DNA of 64,000 nt from an uncultured Planctomycetota bacterium (GCA_903847315.1 CAINDG010000025.1:48640-112639); one strand, 5' to 3'. Shown: positions 8,776 through 18,547, counted from the stretch's first letter. Translations and numbers: made by a program. Notes: a model not told the origin generated them from the letters alone.

Positions 8776-9234
8776 TCAGATGTTTAATGTTTGTGCGTGT
8801 TTTAGACCGTTAATTTTGATTGTCCGGTTTGTTTCTCCGTTATGCTGCATATCTATATAAATACAATCAAATCCTTTAAGTGCTTCCGCCACCTTATCAG
8901 CCCACTCGATAAGAATAACCGACTCAGGTCCTAAAAAATCTTCGAACCCCAGTGCCGCAAACTCCGCGATTGTATTTATCCGATACGCGTCGATATGAAA
9001 AATATTGAACCTGCCCTGATACTCGTTGACGATTACAAACGTCGGACTATTGACTTGTGCAGGTTTGTCCGCTCCGGCGCCGGCGGCTATTCCTTTTACA
9101 AGACTTGTCTTGCCGCTGCCCAGCGGCCCCGTCAGACAAACCACATTCTCCGGCTCAAGCAATGCCCCGATTTTCTTGCCTATCTCGAATGTCTTTTCGA
9201 CTGAATCTGAAATAATTTGTATGGTTTTATTCAT
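8776..9234 (-). CDS. tsaE: TsaE, tRNA threonylcarbamoyladenosine biosynthesis ATPase
   Basis: The 152-residue protein has the family's P-loop GPLGSGKT (residues 36-43), the NSPTFVIVNEY segment and an LIEWADKV motif near the C-terminus. TsaE hydrolyses ATP to reset the TsaB-TsaD complex that makes the t6A modification of ANN-decoding tRNAs. Length and motifs are standard. It overlaps the end of thiL by 8 nt, the two forming a coupled pair. Confidence 0.95.
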   Translation of the reverse strand: MNKTIQIISDSVEKTFEIGKKIGALLEPENVVCLTGPLGSGKTSLVKGIAAGAGADKPAQVNSPTFVIVNEYQGRFNIFHIDAYRINTIAEFAALGFEDFLGPESVILIEWADKVAEALKGFDCIYIDMQHNGETNRTIKINGLKHAQTLNI

Positions 9235-10135
9235 TTGTCGCTAAATGGTCGTATCCACCGGGTTTCAGGTCAATAATTTTCCCATTAGGCATTTTTATTT
9301 TTACAGCCCTGCCGCCGGTAATTTTGCCTACCGCGGTAAGTTTAACTTTAAACCGCCATTGTTTTTTTAGACGCTCGAATTTCTTTTGCGGCATCGTAAA
9401 CAAAAGTTCAAAGTCTTCGCCGTCATTCAAAGCGGCATTTAAACCGCCGGCGTTTCTGGAAACAGGAATTTTATCAGCTTCTACAATCGCGCCTTTCCTG
9501 CTCAGCCTGCATATATGATTCAGGTCGCTGCTGAGCCCGTCGCTTATATCCATCATCGAATTTGCGCCGGCTTTGGCAATCGCAAGCGATTCTTTCAGGC
9601 GAGGCTCAAATTCCAGATGTTTTTTAAATATCGATCCGCCCAGCGTTCCTGTTACGCAAATTGCATCACCAATTTTTGCTGTGCTCCTTTTAATAGGTTT
9701 TGTTTTACCTGGTACACTCAACATCGAAACGCTGATTGCTAATGGTTTCGTCCAGCTTGTCATATCCCCGCCGACAAGTGGACAATTATATTTCTTTGCC
9801 GCTATGAGTATGCCTTTATGCAGTCTTTTAAGTCTGCCAGCACCAAAATTCCTCGGCAGAGCGACTGAAACAACCGCCGCCAGCGGTATCGTCGCCATTG
9901 CCGCGCAATCGCTCAAACTTGCCGCCATTGATTTATAGCCGATTTGCTCAAGAGTCGCTTTTTTCGTATCGAAGTGTACCCCGTCAAGAAGCATATCCGT
10001 CGTGATAAGAACCGAACCCCCGCTCGGCAGTTTCACTTCTGCCATATCATCGCCGATACCAATGGGAAATTTTGCGGGATTAAGTTTTCCTTTAGCCGCA
10101 AAGTACTGAACAAGTTCTGTTTCGCCGCCGCTCAT
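9227..10135 (-). CDS. thiL: Thiamine-monophosphate kinase
   Basis: The 302-residue protein contains the GIGDDMAEV metal and ATP site, VGGDMTSW, and MDISDGLSSDL, all hallmarks of ThiL in the PurM/AIR synthase-like superfamily. It phosphorylates thiamine phosphate to thiamine diphosphate, the last step of vitamin B1 synthesis. No other thiamine gene and no TPP riboswitch is visible nearby. It sits 12 nt after argH and overlaps tsaE, so the three are likely co-transcribed. Confidence 0.94.
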   Translation of the reverse strand: MSGGETELVQYFAAKGKLNPAKFPIGIGDDMAEVKLPSGGSVLITTDMLLDGVHFDTKKATLEQIGYKSMAASLSDCAAMATIPLAAVVSVALPRNFGAGRLKRLHKGILIAAKKYNCPLVGGDMTSWTKPLAISVSMLSVPGKTKPIKRSTAKIGDAICVTGTLGGSIFKKHLEFEPRLKESLAIAKAGANSMMDISDGLSSDLNHICRLSRKGAIVEADKIPVSRNAGGLNAALNDGEDFELLFTMPQKKFERLKKQWRFKVKLTAVGKITGGRAVKIKMPNGKIIDLKPGGYDHLATNE

Positions 10136-10147
10136 CGTTTTGCGAGC

Positions 10148-11539
10148 CTACTCGCCCGTGGCGAGCTGCTTTTTCCAGTAATTTACCTGCTCGATGCCCT
10201 GCGCAGGCGATGCCGCCGCCGCCGTCGCGTACGAAGCAGCCACATTTTTACTGCCCAGACACAGATAAACATCCTCGCCGATAACATTACTGTACTTTTT
10301 GAACTGTTCAATTGAAATTTGAGCAAGTCCCTTGCCGTCTTTCTCGCACTGTGCGACAAGAGTTCCTACTATTCCATGCGCCGTCCGGAAAGCCACACCC
10401 TTTTTAACAAGATATTCCGCCAGCGCCGTCGCGTCCAGAAATCCTTTATCCAGACCGGCCGAAATCTTTTCAGTTTTAAAAGCGGTATTCTCAACTATCG
10501 CGCAAGCCATATCGACACAGGCTTCTATCGTATCCGAAGCCTTAAATGTATGAACTTTATCTTCCTGCAGGTCGCGGTTATAGCCGCTCGGCTGCGCCTT
10601 CAATATCGTCAGTATCGCCATTAGCGAACCATAAACAGCGCCCGCCTTGCCGCGGATAAGCTCAAGCATATCCGGATTGCGTTTTTGCGGCATCATACTC
10701 GACGATGTGCAGAAAGCGTCGTCAATCCGTATAAAATCGAATTCCGTCGTCGAGAATATAATCCAGTCCTCGGCGAATTTCGACAGATGCGCAGCAATCA
10801 GGCAGCAATCGAAGACGAACTCCGCGCAAAAATCTCTATCGGAAACCGAATCAATCGTATTATATGTAATATCCGAAAAGCCCAACAGGCCGCAAACCTG
10901 CTTTCTGTCTAAAGGCAGAGACGAGCCTGCAATCGCCCCGCTGCCCAAAGGCGAAAGGTTCAAAAGCAGTCGGCAGTTTTTCAGTCGAAGATTATCGCGG
11001 TTGAGCTGCTCGACAAAACTCAGCAGGTAAGCCGCGATGGAAATCGGCTGCGCCCGCTGCAAATGCGTATATCCCGGCATAATGTCATTTACATATTTTT
11101 CAGCAAGTTTGACAAACGCCTTTTGCAGCAGTGCAATCTTGGCCTGTATCAATTCTATTTCGTCGCGCATCCACAGCCGCATATCTGTCGCGACCTGGTC
11201 GTTTCGGCTTCTGCCGGTATGCAGTTTCTTGCCCGCGTCGCCGATTTTCGCAATCAGCGCCGCCTCAATCGCCATATGAATATCTTCATAAGTCTTGTCG
11301 AATTTGAATTTGCCCTCTGCAATCTGGCGTGAAATCTCAATCAGGGCGTCTTTAATCTGTTTGAGTTCGTCTTTTGTTAATAGTTTCTTTTCGCAGAGCA
11401 TCTCCGCATGGGCAATCGAACCGACAATATCGTATTTATAGAGCCGCTTATCGAACGATAGCGACTCGACAAAATCGACAGCGCCAGAATCGGTAGCTTT
11501 GCCTAAGCGATGTTCCCAGCTTTTTTGCGTCTCTGCCAT
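10148..11539 (-). CDS. argH: Argininosuccinate lyase
   Basis: The 463-residue protein has the family signature SSMMPQKRNPD (about 280-290), with HTGRSRNDQVATD (107-119) and GYTHLQRAQP (156-165). It cleaves argininosuccinate to arginine and fumarate, the last step of arginine synthesis, and works as a homotetramer with active sites built from three subunits. GGAGAATAATT precedes the ATG as a good ribosome binding site. No other arg gene is in the window. It leads the argH-thiL-tsaE run. Confidence 0.97.
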   Translation of the reverse strand: MAETQKSWEHRLGKATDSGAVDFVESLSFDKRLYKYDIVGSIAHAEMLCEKKLLTKDELKQIKDALIEISRQIAEGKFKFDKTYEDIHMAIEAALIAKIGDAGKKLHTGRSRNDQVATDMRLWMRDEIELIQAKIALLQKAFVKLAEKYVNDIMPGYTHLQRAQPISIAAYLLSFVEQLNRDNLRLKNCRLLLNLSPLGSGAIAGSSLPLDRKQVCGLLGFSDITYNTIDSVSDRDFCAEFVFDCCLIAAHLSKFAEDWIIFSTTEFDFIRIDDAFCTSSSMMPQKRNPDMLELIRGKAGAVYGSLMAILTILKAQPSGYNRDLQEDKVHTFKASDTIEACVDMACAIVENTAFKTEKISAGLDKGFLDATALAEYLVKKGVAFRTAHGIVGTLVAQCEKDGKGLAQISIEQFKKYSNVIGEDVYLCLGSKNVAASYATAAAASPAQGIEQVNYWKKQLATGE

Positions 11540-11581
11540 AATTATTCTCCAATTAACAATTTACGGGAAATTATAACCGCA

Positions 11582-11610
11582 AATCTTCAATTTTCAATCT
11601 TCAATTTCTT
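11582..11610. repeat. TCTTCAATTTTCAATCTTCA dispersed repeat
   Basis: This copy of the AT-rich repeat overlaps the stop codon of the acyltransferase gene and encodes its last residues (KIEN). Confidence 0.75.
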
Positions 11611-12546
11611 TTCGTCTCTCGGCCTTGTTTTCCATCGCCGGTGAATCCACCAGTACTGCGTCGGGTCTTTGCGTATCGAATCCTCAAACGCCTTCGTATA
11701 TTCCTGTGTAATCCACAATAGCGGGTCGTCCTTATCCTTCCATTCATCCGGCATTATCAGCCTGACCATTTCAATCTCGAAAAAGAACTTATCTCCCGCC
11801 CTTCTGCTTACTCCGACTCCTATCGGCAGGTTATATTGAATCGCCAAAAGTCCTATGCTTTTATACGTGCTCGCCTTTCTGCCGAAAAAGTCAACGAATA
11901 TTCCTTTCTTGCCCGCGTCCTGGTCCGCTATGAAGCAAAGCGTCGAACCCTGCCGGACGATTTGTTCCATCGACTCCGACGCTCCTTTTTTATCTATAAT
12001 TTTCTGTCCTTTTCGCTGCCGGACGTCATAGAGATATTTATTAAGAAATTTATTATCGAACGGCCGCGCGATACTGTAAATATCGAACCCGAATTCGCCC
12101 AGCAGGTACCCCATTATTTCGAAGTTGCCGTAATGGCCCGATACAAGCAATAGGGGCTTATGTTCCGCCATCATCCATTTTACCCACTCGACATTTTTAT
12201 AGCTCGAATACTGTTCCCATTTTTCTTTTTGTATTACCCGCGGCGAAAAAACCACATCCACCGCAAGCATCACAAGATTTTCAAAACTCCGTATCCCAGT
12301 CTGCTCTATCCACGCATCGTCTTTATCCGGAAAACTTGCCCGCAGGTTTTCAATCGCTCTTTCCCTGCCTCTGGTGTAATGCTTCCATAGTCCCCTGCCT
12401 AAAAAGCGGGCGAATTTCAAAACCTTCTCAACCGGAAACAGGAACACAAAGAACAGAAAACCGCGCAGCAGGACATAAACAAGCCATTGTTCGACAATCG
12501 TCTGCTTGCGTTTATGCCTTTTTCTTTCCCGTTTTTCTTCTGCCAT
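11587..12546 (-). CDS. LpxL/HtrB-family lipid A acyltransferase
   Basis: The protein has about 319 residues from the ATG at 12546 (a GTG lies one codon before; neither has a clear ribosome binding site). It has one N-terminal membrane helix (about 22-40) and the acyltransferase motif H139-YGNF-E144 (HX4E) within LLLVSGHYGNFEIMGYL, then an FIADQDAGKKGIFVDFFG segment typical of LpxL/LpxM. Such enzymes add secondary acyl chains to Kdo2-lipid IVA at the inner membrane, which points to an outer membrane with LPS-like lipid. The C-terminal tail (KKLKIEN) is encoded by a dispersed repeat, so the natural end may have been altered. Confidence 0.88.
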   Translation of the reverse strand: MAEEKRERKRHKRKQTIVEQWLVYVLLRGFLFFVFLFPVEKVLKFARFLGRGLWKHYTRGRERAIENLRASFPDKDDAWIEQTGIRSFENLVMLAVDVVFSPRVIQKEKWEQYSSYKNVEWVKWMMAEHKPLLLVSGHYGNFEIMGYLLGEFGFDIYSIARPFDNKFLNKYLYDVRQRKGQKIIDKKGASESMEQIVRQGSTLCFIADQDAGKKGIFVDFFGRKASTYKSIGLLAIQYNLPIGVGVSRRAGDKFFFEIEMVRLIMPDEWKDKDDPLLWITQEYTKAFEDSIRKDPTQYWWIHRRWKTRPRDEKKLKIEN

Positions 12547-12718
12547 CACTTAATATTTTAACTTTCACTAACTATCTGTCAAGCAAAGCTTTATAAAAAT
12601 TAAAATAATACTCCAACGAATATCTTTAATAAGGGTTTGTATGTGAAGTATAAACAAACACCGTATTTTAACAATATAAGACTGATATAAAAAATTAAGA
12701 ACATGAAAATTTATACTT

Positions 12719-12737
12719 TACAATATTGTAATATAAT
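12719..12737 (+). promoter_or_regulatory. Candidate operator-promoter of the small HTH gene
   Basis: A perfect 12-bp palindrome, TACAATATTGTA (12719-12730), directly abuts a consensus minus-10 box TATAAT (12732-12737). The ATG at 12752 lies only 14 bases past the box, so the transcript would be nearly leaderless. The palindrome is a natural place for the HTH protein itself, or another repressor, to block the promoter. No good minus-35 is seen. Confidence 0.5.
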
Positions 12738-12751
12738 GCAATAATATATTT

Positions 12752-13210
12752 ATGCAATCTATACGGGAAACGATTTTAAAACAGATGGCAGATTTGGAAC
12801 TGACTATTTATCAGGTCTCCAAAATGCTTGAGAATAAAATTCCGCAACGAACAATTTATACTTTTCTTACTGGTGAAAAAGATACTTCCACGGCAACCGC
12901 CTCCCTAATAATGGAAATGTTAGGACTAAGCATAAAAGTTGAGAACGGTAATACTATCTCTAAAAAGGAAATCTTTATGAAAACACAAAAACCTAAAACA
13001 TTTCGAGGTAGAGTAATCGCTGAATGGGAAAAAATAGGCAAGCCTGATTGGAGTCCGAGGGAAATACTTGGTATCTGTTTACTCGTTGACTTCGAATTTA
13101 GAATCGAGGGAAACAATCCCGCTCCAATATTTCGCAATAGAATAGAATCAAAAGATTACAGCAAGGCGATTGCCTGGGCACAAGGCTTAAAATTTTCTGA
13201 ATGGAAATAA
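12752..13210 (+). CDS. Small HTH-domain protein of unknown function
   Basis: This 152-residue protein is not recognised as a named family. Residues 1-70 look like a helix-turn-helix of the Cro/C1 or phage-regulator type (ETILKQMADLELTIYQVSKML, then TIYTFLTGEKDTSTATASLI). Residues 85-152 form a separate domain (FRGRVIAEWEKIGKPDWSPREILGICLLVDFEF). There is no ribosome binding site before the ATG. The gene is AT-rich compared with its neighbours and stands alone between lpxL and holA, pointing in the opposite direction, which suggests it was acquired. Confidence 0.65.
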   Translation: MQSIRETILKQMADLELTIYQVSKMLENKIPQRTIYTFLTGEKDTSTATASLIMEMLGLSIKVENGNTISKKEIFMKTQKPKTFRGRVIAEWEKIGKPDWSPREILGICLLVDFEFRIEGNNPAPIFRNRIESKDYSKAIAWAQGLKFSEWK

Positions 13211-13264
13211 AGAGTTCAGTTTAAATTTGTGTTAATTCGTATGGATTCGTGGTTATATTTATAT

Positions 13265-13312
13265 CTCTGTGTTCTCTGTGAGCTCTGTGGCTAAATATAG
13301 TATCTCTGTGGC
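13265..13312. repeat. CTCTGTG dispersed repeat, copy 2
   Basis: Bases 13265-13294 match 7359-7388 exactly, and a partial unit (CTCTGTGGCAA) follows at 13303-13313. A related ATTCGTGGTTA-type unit precedes it. It fills the gap between two convergent genes. Confidence 0.85.
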
Positions 13313-13314
13313 AA

Positions 13315-14289
13315 TTACTTTCCTGCAAGATTAACTATCATCGATTCAATCATCGTCTGCGCCGTTGCCCTGCCGGTTTTTATCTGGTAATCAATCTCCG
13401 CAAGCTGCCGCAGCAAATCGCCTATTTTCTTCAGCGTCATCTTTTTCAGAACGCCGAAAAACTGCTCCTGATTCCATATCCGAAGCTTTCTTGCTATTCC
13501 ATCAGGCCGTTCGCCATTTTGCAGCATCACCGACACCGTAAACATCCTGCGGAAATGCCACGCGAACGCCCCGACCACCGTATATTCCGCGTCCTTGTCA
13601 GCCCCAAGCATCAGCCGCAACTGCTCCATCGCCCTTCCCGCGTCTTTTGCCATCATCGAATCGATAACCTCGAACGCCCCGAACACCCTGTTTCGCCCGA
13701 CAAGCTCGGAAATATCTTTTTCCATTATATTTTTCGCCGACGCCGTATAAGCCGCAAGTTTATCTACCTCGCAGCGAAGCATCCCCGGCTCATCGCCCGC
13801 GAATTCCACAAGCATTTGTGCAGCGTTATATGATAGGTTTTTGCCGTATTGCTGTCTCGCATAATCGCTTACATAGCTGGCAAGTTCTCTCGATTTTAAT
13901 TGTGCGACTTCTATCAACTGCCCCGTCTTCGGCAGCATCTTCGCAAGCCGCGTATTTGACGCCCACGTTTCGACCGCGATGATAAGAACCCCGCTCGCCG
14001 CCGGATTTTCAAAATATTTTTCCAGAATCTCCCGGTTATCGCTGACAAAATCATCCGCGTCGCTCAGCACAACCACTCTTCTCTCGGCAAGGAATGGCAA
14101 AGTCCTCAATTCATCAAAAATCTCCACCGCCGTAACTTTATCTGTTTCCGCCCGCCACAAACACATCTGCATTTGGTCGGGTTTTAAAAGCTGATTAACA
14201 AGAGCCGTTACCTGCTGGGCGACAAGGAACTCATCCTTCCCGGCGATTACATATACTGGCTTAATTTCAGTTTTATTTTTTGATACCAT
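13315..14289 (-). CDS. holA: DNA polymerase III delta subunit
   Basis: The protein has 324 residues from the ATG at 14289. An upstream TTG would add 11 residues but lacks a ribosome binding site. The N-terminal KPVYVIAGKDEFLV, the LPFLAERRVVVLSDAD segment and the FAGDEPGMLRCEVDKLAAYT segment are all characteristic of HolA, the clamp-loader subunit that opens the sliding clamp. Family length is about 330-345. No other replication genes adjoin it except gyrA, three kilobases away. Confidence 0.93.
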   Translation of the reverse strand: MVSKNKTEIKPVYVIAGKDEFLVAQQVTALVNQLLKPDQMQMCLWRAETDKVTAVEIFDELRTLPFLAERRVVVLSDADDFVSDNREILEKYFENPAASGVLIIAVETWASNTRLAKMLPKTGQLIEVAQLKSRELASYVSDYARQQYGKNLSYNAAQMLVEFAGDEPGMLRCEVDKLAAYTASAKNIMEKDISELVGRNRVFGAFEVIDSMMAKDAGRAMEQLRLMLGADKDAEYTVVGAFAWHFRRMFTVSVMLQNGERPDGIARKLRIWNQEQFFGVLKKMTLKKIGDLLRQLAEIDYQIKTGRATAQTMIESMIVNLAGK

Positions 14290-14410
14290 ATTTACTTCAA
14301 AACCTAAAATTTCTACGCCCAATCAAATAACGGTCAAATAAGTAAGTCCTTTATTAATAAGTAGTTACATTCCGCAGTGATTCTTTTATATAAACAGTAA
14401 TCAAACAAAA

Positions 14411-15874
14411 TTACGCCCAGAAAGGTACATATCTGGCGTGCTTACGAGATTCACTTTCCTGTTCAACAGGTTTAATTACTTTTTCTTCAACAGCATCTTT
14501 TATAATTCTTGATACCATCGCACTATTTTCCTTTTGAATTCCAAATCTTTCCCGCAATGAAGAATTAGTCAAAGACTCACGTTGGACGTATTTTAAACAG
14601 GCGTGGAGATAGGTGGCGCGAATTTTGTCATTTTTGTCCATCTTTGATAATGGTCGATGCGAAAAAAGTGTAACCTTGGTGCTATTATCAATGACTTCAA
14701 ATAAAGGCGCTGGCAATTGATAAAACTCTGCCTGAAAAACAACCTTATCTATTCCACTTCCTCGTTCTTCGCATACTCCTATCCTTCGCATAAATGAAGC
14801 AAGTGTTTCATTGCGAGATTTTGGTGGACTATCAAGAAAACGCTCTGTTTTTACGAGTGATTCGCCAGGATTTGTTATTTCAAGCCGATCGGAAAATATC
14901 TCTATCATGGGGCCTGTCCCCTTTAGGAAAAAATCTTGGTGTATTATAGCATTCGCAACAAGTTCGCGAACAGCAATTTCCGGATACATCGGAACATCCT
15001 TTCGCAACGCCTTGCCTATTATTTCATTACGAGGAATAAGACCATTGATAAATTCTATTAGCCCTCCAAAACCAGAGGCGTATCCTCTTCCTCCTGTTTG
15101 TTCCTTTATTGTTTCAAGTCTTGTTGTGCCATTATAAACAACAACGCGAACAGCTTTTCGTTTCAGACTCTTGAAATCATCAAGTTTTTTTGCAAAAAGA
15201 ATAGCCCCAAGATTCGTAATACTATATGTCCCTGCATCATCAATCAATATCATGTTATCACCGGAAAGTTTTTCCAGTATGCCTCTTTTGTTATCAGGAA
15301 GCGGCTGACCAACAAGTTCAAAATATGATGGATAATCTATAAACCTGAGTACTTCATCGGTTGTTATATTTTCCACCGCATGCAGTTCCTCGAACGGGGT
15401 AGTATCAAATATGCGCCAAAGTCGTCTTTCTTTTTCCGGAAATTCCTTAAGTGGTTTTTTATATGATCCGACCCTGATATATTCTATACCGCGAAATAGT
15501 ACGGGACTGCGAGAAGCTCTGTCAATCTCAAGAATTACGACCCTTCCTTGCTCGGCCAATAATTCATGAAAATAAAAATTAATTTTTGGTGAAAGGAGAT
15601 GCAATAACCAGTTTTCCATCTCTTCGTTACCTATTTTTTGTTCTTTCGGGCTAAAATGGGTCCCCAGAATATTATGTGCTTTCGCATCTATACCCCAAAT
15701 AAGATAACCGTGTGCTTTACCTACAAGTGCCGCAGAATTAGCTAATGCAGAAATATACTCCCCAATTTCTTGTGGGTCTGCATTATTATGTTTAAATTCA
15801 ACCCATTCTGTCTCTTTGGGCAGAAGTTGCAGTTCATTAAGCAGTCGTAACAAATATTCTTGTGTATAGGTCAT
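14411..15874 (-). CDS. AlbA_2-domain putative ATP-binding regulator
   Basis: The 487-residue protein starts with an AlbA_2 (divergent AAA_4, Schlafen-like) domain: ETEWVEFKHNNADPQEIGEYISALANSAAL, then GYLIWGID. The middle and C-terminal part fits the family's HATPase-like module (PEIAVRELVANAIIHQDFF; RIGVCEERGSGIDKVV), and a winged-helix stretch ends the protein. Such proteins are common in accessory regions and are usually called transcriptional regulators or ATP-binding proteins; their true role is poorly known. It stands alone between holA and gyrA with 87-base gaps on each side. Confidence 0.85.
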   Translation of the reverse strand: MTYTQEYLLRLLNELQLLPKETEWVEFKHNNADPQEIGEYISALANSAALVGKAHGYLIWGIDAKAHNILGTHFSPKEQKIGNEEMENWLLHLLSPKINFYFHELLAEQGRVVILEIDRASRSPVLFRGIEYIRVGSYKKPLKEFPEKERRLWRIFDTTPFEELHAVENITTDEVLRFIDYPSYFELVGQPLPDNKRGILEKLSGDNMILIDDAGTYSITNLGAILFAKKLDDFKSLKRKAVRVVVYNGTTRLETIKEQTGGRGYASGFGGLIEFINGLIPRNEIIGKALRKDVPMYPEIAVRELVANAIIHQDFFLKGTGPMIEIFSDRLEITNPGESLVKTERFLDSPPKSRNETLASFMRRIGVCEERGSGIDKVVFQAEFYQLPAPLFEVIDNSTKVTLFSHRPLSKMDKNDKIRATYLHACLKYVQRESLTNSSLRERFGIQKENSAMVSRIIKDAVEEKVIKPVEQESESRKHARYVPFWA

Positions 15875-15961
15875 TTCATTATTTTAATCTTCTGCTTGCT
15901 AAAAATAAGATTCAGCCGAATTTATCACCCTATGATGAAACAAATTCGCATTTATTCACGG

Positions 15962-18547
15962 TTAATTTTGTTCACCCTGAACTTCCGGCCCTTTCTGTTG
16001 TCCTTGTGGTTCATCGGATGCTCCGGCTTCATCTTTTTCTACTTTAACTACTCGTTCGACCGCGACAACTTTATCGTCAGCGTCAAGTTTTATCAATCTT
16101 ACGCCCTGCGTATTTCTGCCGATTTCGCGCAGCTCTTCCAGACCCGTCCGGATAATAATTCCCTTAGCGGTGATAATCATAATATCATCATCGTCTTTAA
16201 CGGTCTTTATCGCGACAACGCTGCCGTTTCGGTCGCTCGTCTTAATATTGATAAGTCCGATTCCGCCTCGATGCTGCGCCCGGTAATCTTCCAGTTCCGT
16301 TCGTTTTCCGAATCCGTTTTCGCAGACCGTCAGCAGCGATGCGCTTTGCTCCGCCACAACCATATCGACGACATTATCGCCCTTGCGGAGATTAATTCCT
16401 TTAACGCCTCTTGCCGACCTGCCCATCGGCCTCGCCTGCGATTCCTCGAACCGGACTGCCATTCCGTCTTTCGTACCGAGTATAATCTGATTTTGTCCGT
16501 TGGTCAGCGCGACACTGATAAGGTCGTCGTTCGGGTCGAGTTTTATAGCGATAATTCCGCTCGCCCGCGGATTTGCGTAAAGTGAAAGCGCGGATTTCTT
16601 GATAACTCCGTTTCGCGTCGCCATCACAAGATTTAGTTCGTCGAATTTATTGACATTTATAATCGAGGCGATTTTCTGGTCGCCCAGGTTAAGCAGATTT
16701 GCGATGCTTCTGCCCTTGCTCTGCCGCGTAAGCTGCGGCACGTTATAAACTTTCAGCCAATGGCATCTGCCGCGATTCGTGAACACAAGCAGATAATCGT
16801 GCGTTGACGCCGTAAACAGCGACTCGATAAAATCGCCTTCTCTCGTATCCGAGCCGATAATGCCCTTGCCGCCCCTGCCCTGTTTGCGATAAGTATCCAC
16901 CGGCATCCGTTTCACATATCCGCCATGGCTCAGCGTAACAAGCACTTCTTCGTCAGCGATAAGGTCTTCGATATTCAAATCTTCCGCTTCTTCGCTGATT
17001 TCTGTTCTGCGTTTGTTCGCGTATTTTTCCTTCATCTCGTACAAATCTTCCGTAATGATATCCAGTACGAGTTTCTCACTGGCAAGAATTGCCTCATAGC
17101 CTTTTATTTCTTCGTTAATATCCACATATTCTTTGCCCAGCTTTTCAATTTCAAGTCCCGTCAGCCTTGAAAGCTGCATACTCAAAATCGCGTCAGCTTG
17201 CGGCCCGGTCAGGAACTGGTCTTCGCCGGTAGCTCGTTTGGCGAACTCTGCCGGCAGCAATTTTTTCAGCGTCGCCGACTCTACAAGTCGCAGTGCCTTT
17301 TTCATTAAATTTAATTTTGCTGTCGGCGCATCAGGCGATTTCTTTATCAGGTTTATTATCTCGTCAATATCACTTACCGCCAGTATTAGACCTTCGAGGA
17401 TATGCGCCCTGTTCCTGCATTTTTTCAATAGGAATCTCGTCCGTCTGCGGATTACATCTTTCCGATGGTCGATAAATAATTGCAGCAGTTGTTTTATATT
17501 CAGCGTCTCAGGCCGATTATTTACAAGAGCGACATTTGATATCGCGAAAGTCGACTGTAATGGCGTGTACTGGTAAAGTTTATTGAGGACAACCTGTTCT
17601 TCAGCATCTTTTTTCAGTTCAACGACAATCCGCATTCCTTTTCTATCCGACTCATCCCGCACATCCGAAATTTCCGGCAGCGTCCCCGCCTCCACCAGCT
17701 CCGCAATTTTCGACACAATGTTCGTTTTGACGATCATGAAAGGAATCTCTGTGATGATGATGTGCTTTCTGCCCTTTTTGGTCTCCTCAATATCAGCCTT
17801 GCCGCGGACTACGAGATGGCCTTTGCCTGTTGAATAGGCCTGTCTGACGCCGCTTCTGCCGCAAATGATTCCGCCAGTTGGGAAATCAGGAGCAGGCAGG
17901 ACCTTCATAATATCCTTAAACCCGCAATTCGGGTCCTTTATCTGCAAAAGCAATGCATCACAAACCTCGCCTAAATTGTGCGGAGCCAGATTCGTCGCCA
18001 TGCCAACCGCGATACCTGTCGAGCCATTAACTAATAAATTCGGGAACCTCGACGGCAATACCGTCGGCTCAGTCCTCGTCTCGTCATAATTCGGAATAAA
18101 ATCGACCGTATCTCGATTCAAGTCCTCGAGCATTTCCATCGCCTCAGCAGACATCCGAGCCTCGGTGTACCTCATCGCCGCAGGCGGGTCATCGTCAATA
18201 CTGCCGAAATTTCCCTGCGGGTCAACTAATGTGTGCCTCATACTCCAGTCCTGACCCATTCGAACTAACGTGCCGTAGGTGGCCTGGTCGCCGTGAGGAT
18301 GATAATTACCCGACGTATCGCCGACGATTTTCGCGCATTTTCTGTGCTTGCTCCGCGGGCCGAGACTCAAGTCGTTCATCGCGACGAGTATTCGCCGCTG
18401 CGAAGGTTTGAGGCCGTCTCGTACGTCCGGCAGAGCACGTGAAACTATTACGCTCATCGCGTAATTCATATACGAATTCTTCATCTCGTCGAGAATCCGC
18501 ATTTCTTCGATTCGTTCAGTCTTTTTGGGTTGTTCTGTGTCAGCCAT
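15962..18547 (-). CDS. gyrA: DNA gyrase subunit A
   Basis: The 861-residue protein has the full GyrA layout: winged-helix/tower domain with catalytic Tyr127 (AAMRYTEARM), a coiled-coil arm, and a C-terminal pinwheel with a GyrA-box-like QGRGGKG. The presence of the box supports gyrase rather than topoisomerase IV. At the quinolone-binding positions the sequence is HGDQATYG: Gln88 replaces the E. coli Ser83, and Gly92 replaces Asp87. The C-terminus ends in an acidic, Gln-rich tail. AAAGGACTT lies before the ATG. gyrB is not in the window. Confidence 0.97.
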   Translation of the reverse strand: MADTEQPKKTERIEEMRILDEMKNSYMNYAMSVIVSRALPDVRDGLKPSQRRILVAMNDLSLGPRSKHRKCAKIVGDTSGNYHPHGDQATYGTLVRMGQDWSMRHTLVDPQGNFGSIDDDPPAAMRYTEARMSAEAMEMLEDLNRDTVDFIPNYDETRTEPTVLPSRFPNLLVNGSTGIAVGMATNLAPHNLGEVCDALLLQIKDPNCGFKDIMKVLPAPDFPTGGIICGRSGVRQAYSTGKGHLVVRGKADIEETKKGRKHIIITEIPFMIVKTNIVSKIAELVEAGTLPEISDVRDESDRKGMRIVVELKKDAEEQVVLNKLYQYTPLQSTFAISNVALVNNRPETLNIKQLLQLFIDHRKDVIRRRTRFLLKKCRNRAHILEGLILAVSDIDEIINLIKKSPDAPTAKLNLMKKALRLVESATLKKLLPAEFAKRATGEDQFLTGPQADAILSMQLSRLTGLEIEKLGKEYVDINEEIKGYEAILASEKLVLDIITEDLYEMKEKYANKRRTEISEEAEDLNIEDLIADEEVLVTLSHGGYVKRMPVDTYRKQGRGGKGIIGSDTREGDFIESLFTASTHDYLLVFTNRGRCHWLKVYNVPQLTRQSKGRSIANLLNLGDQKIASIINVNKFDELNLVMATRNGVIKKSALSLYANPRASGIIAIKLDPNDDLISVALTNGQNQIILGTKDGMAVRFEESQARPMGRSARGVKGINLRKGDNVVDMVVAEQSASLLTVCENGFGKRTELEDYRAQHRGGIGLINIKTSDRNGSVVAIKTVKDDDDIMIITAKGIIIRTGLEELREIGRNTQGVRLIKLDADDKVVAVERVVKVEKDEAGASDEPQGQQKGPEVQGEQN

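Noticed and set aside
7358..13312. CRISPR array from the CTCTGTG repeats
   Set aside because: The copies are kilobases apart, with no regular spacers and no cas genes.
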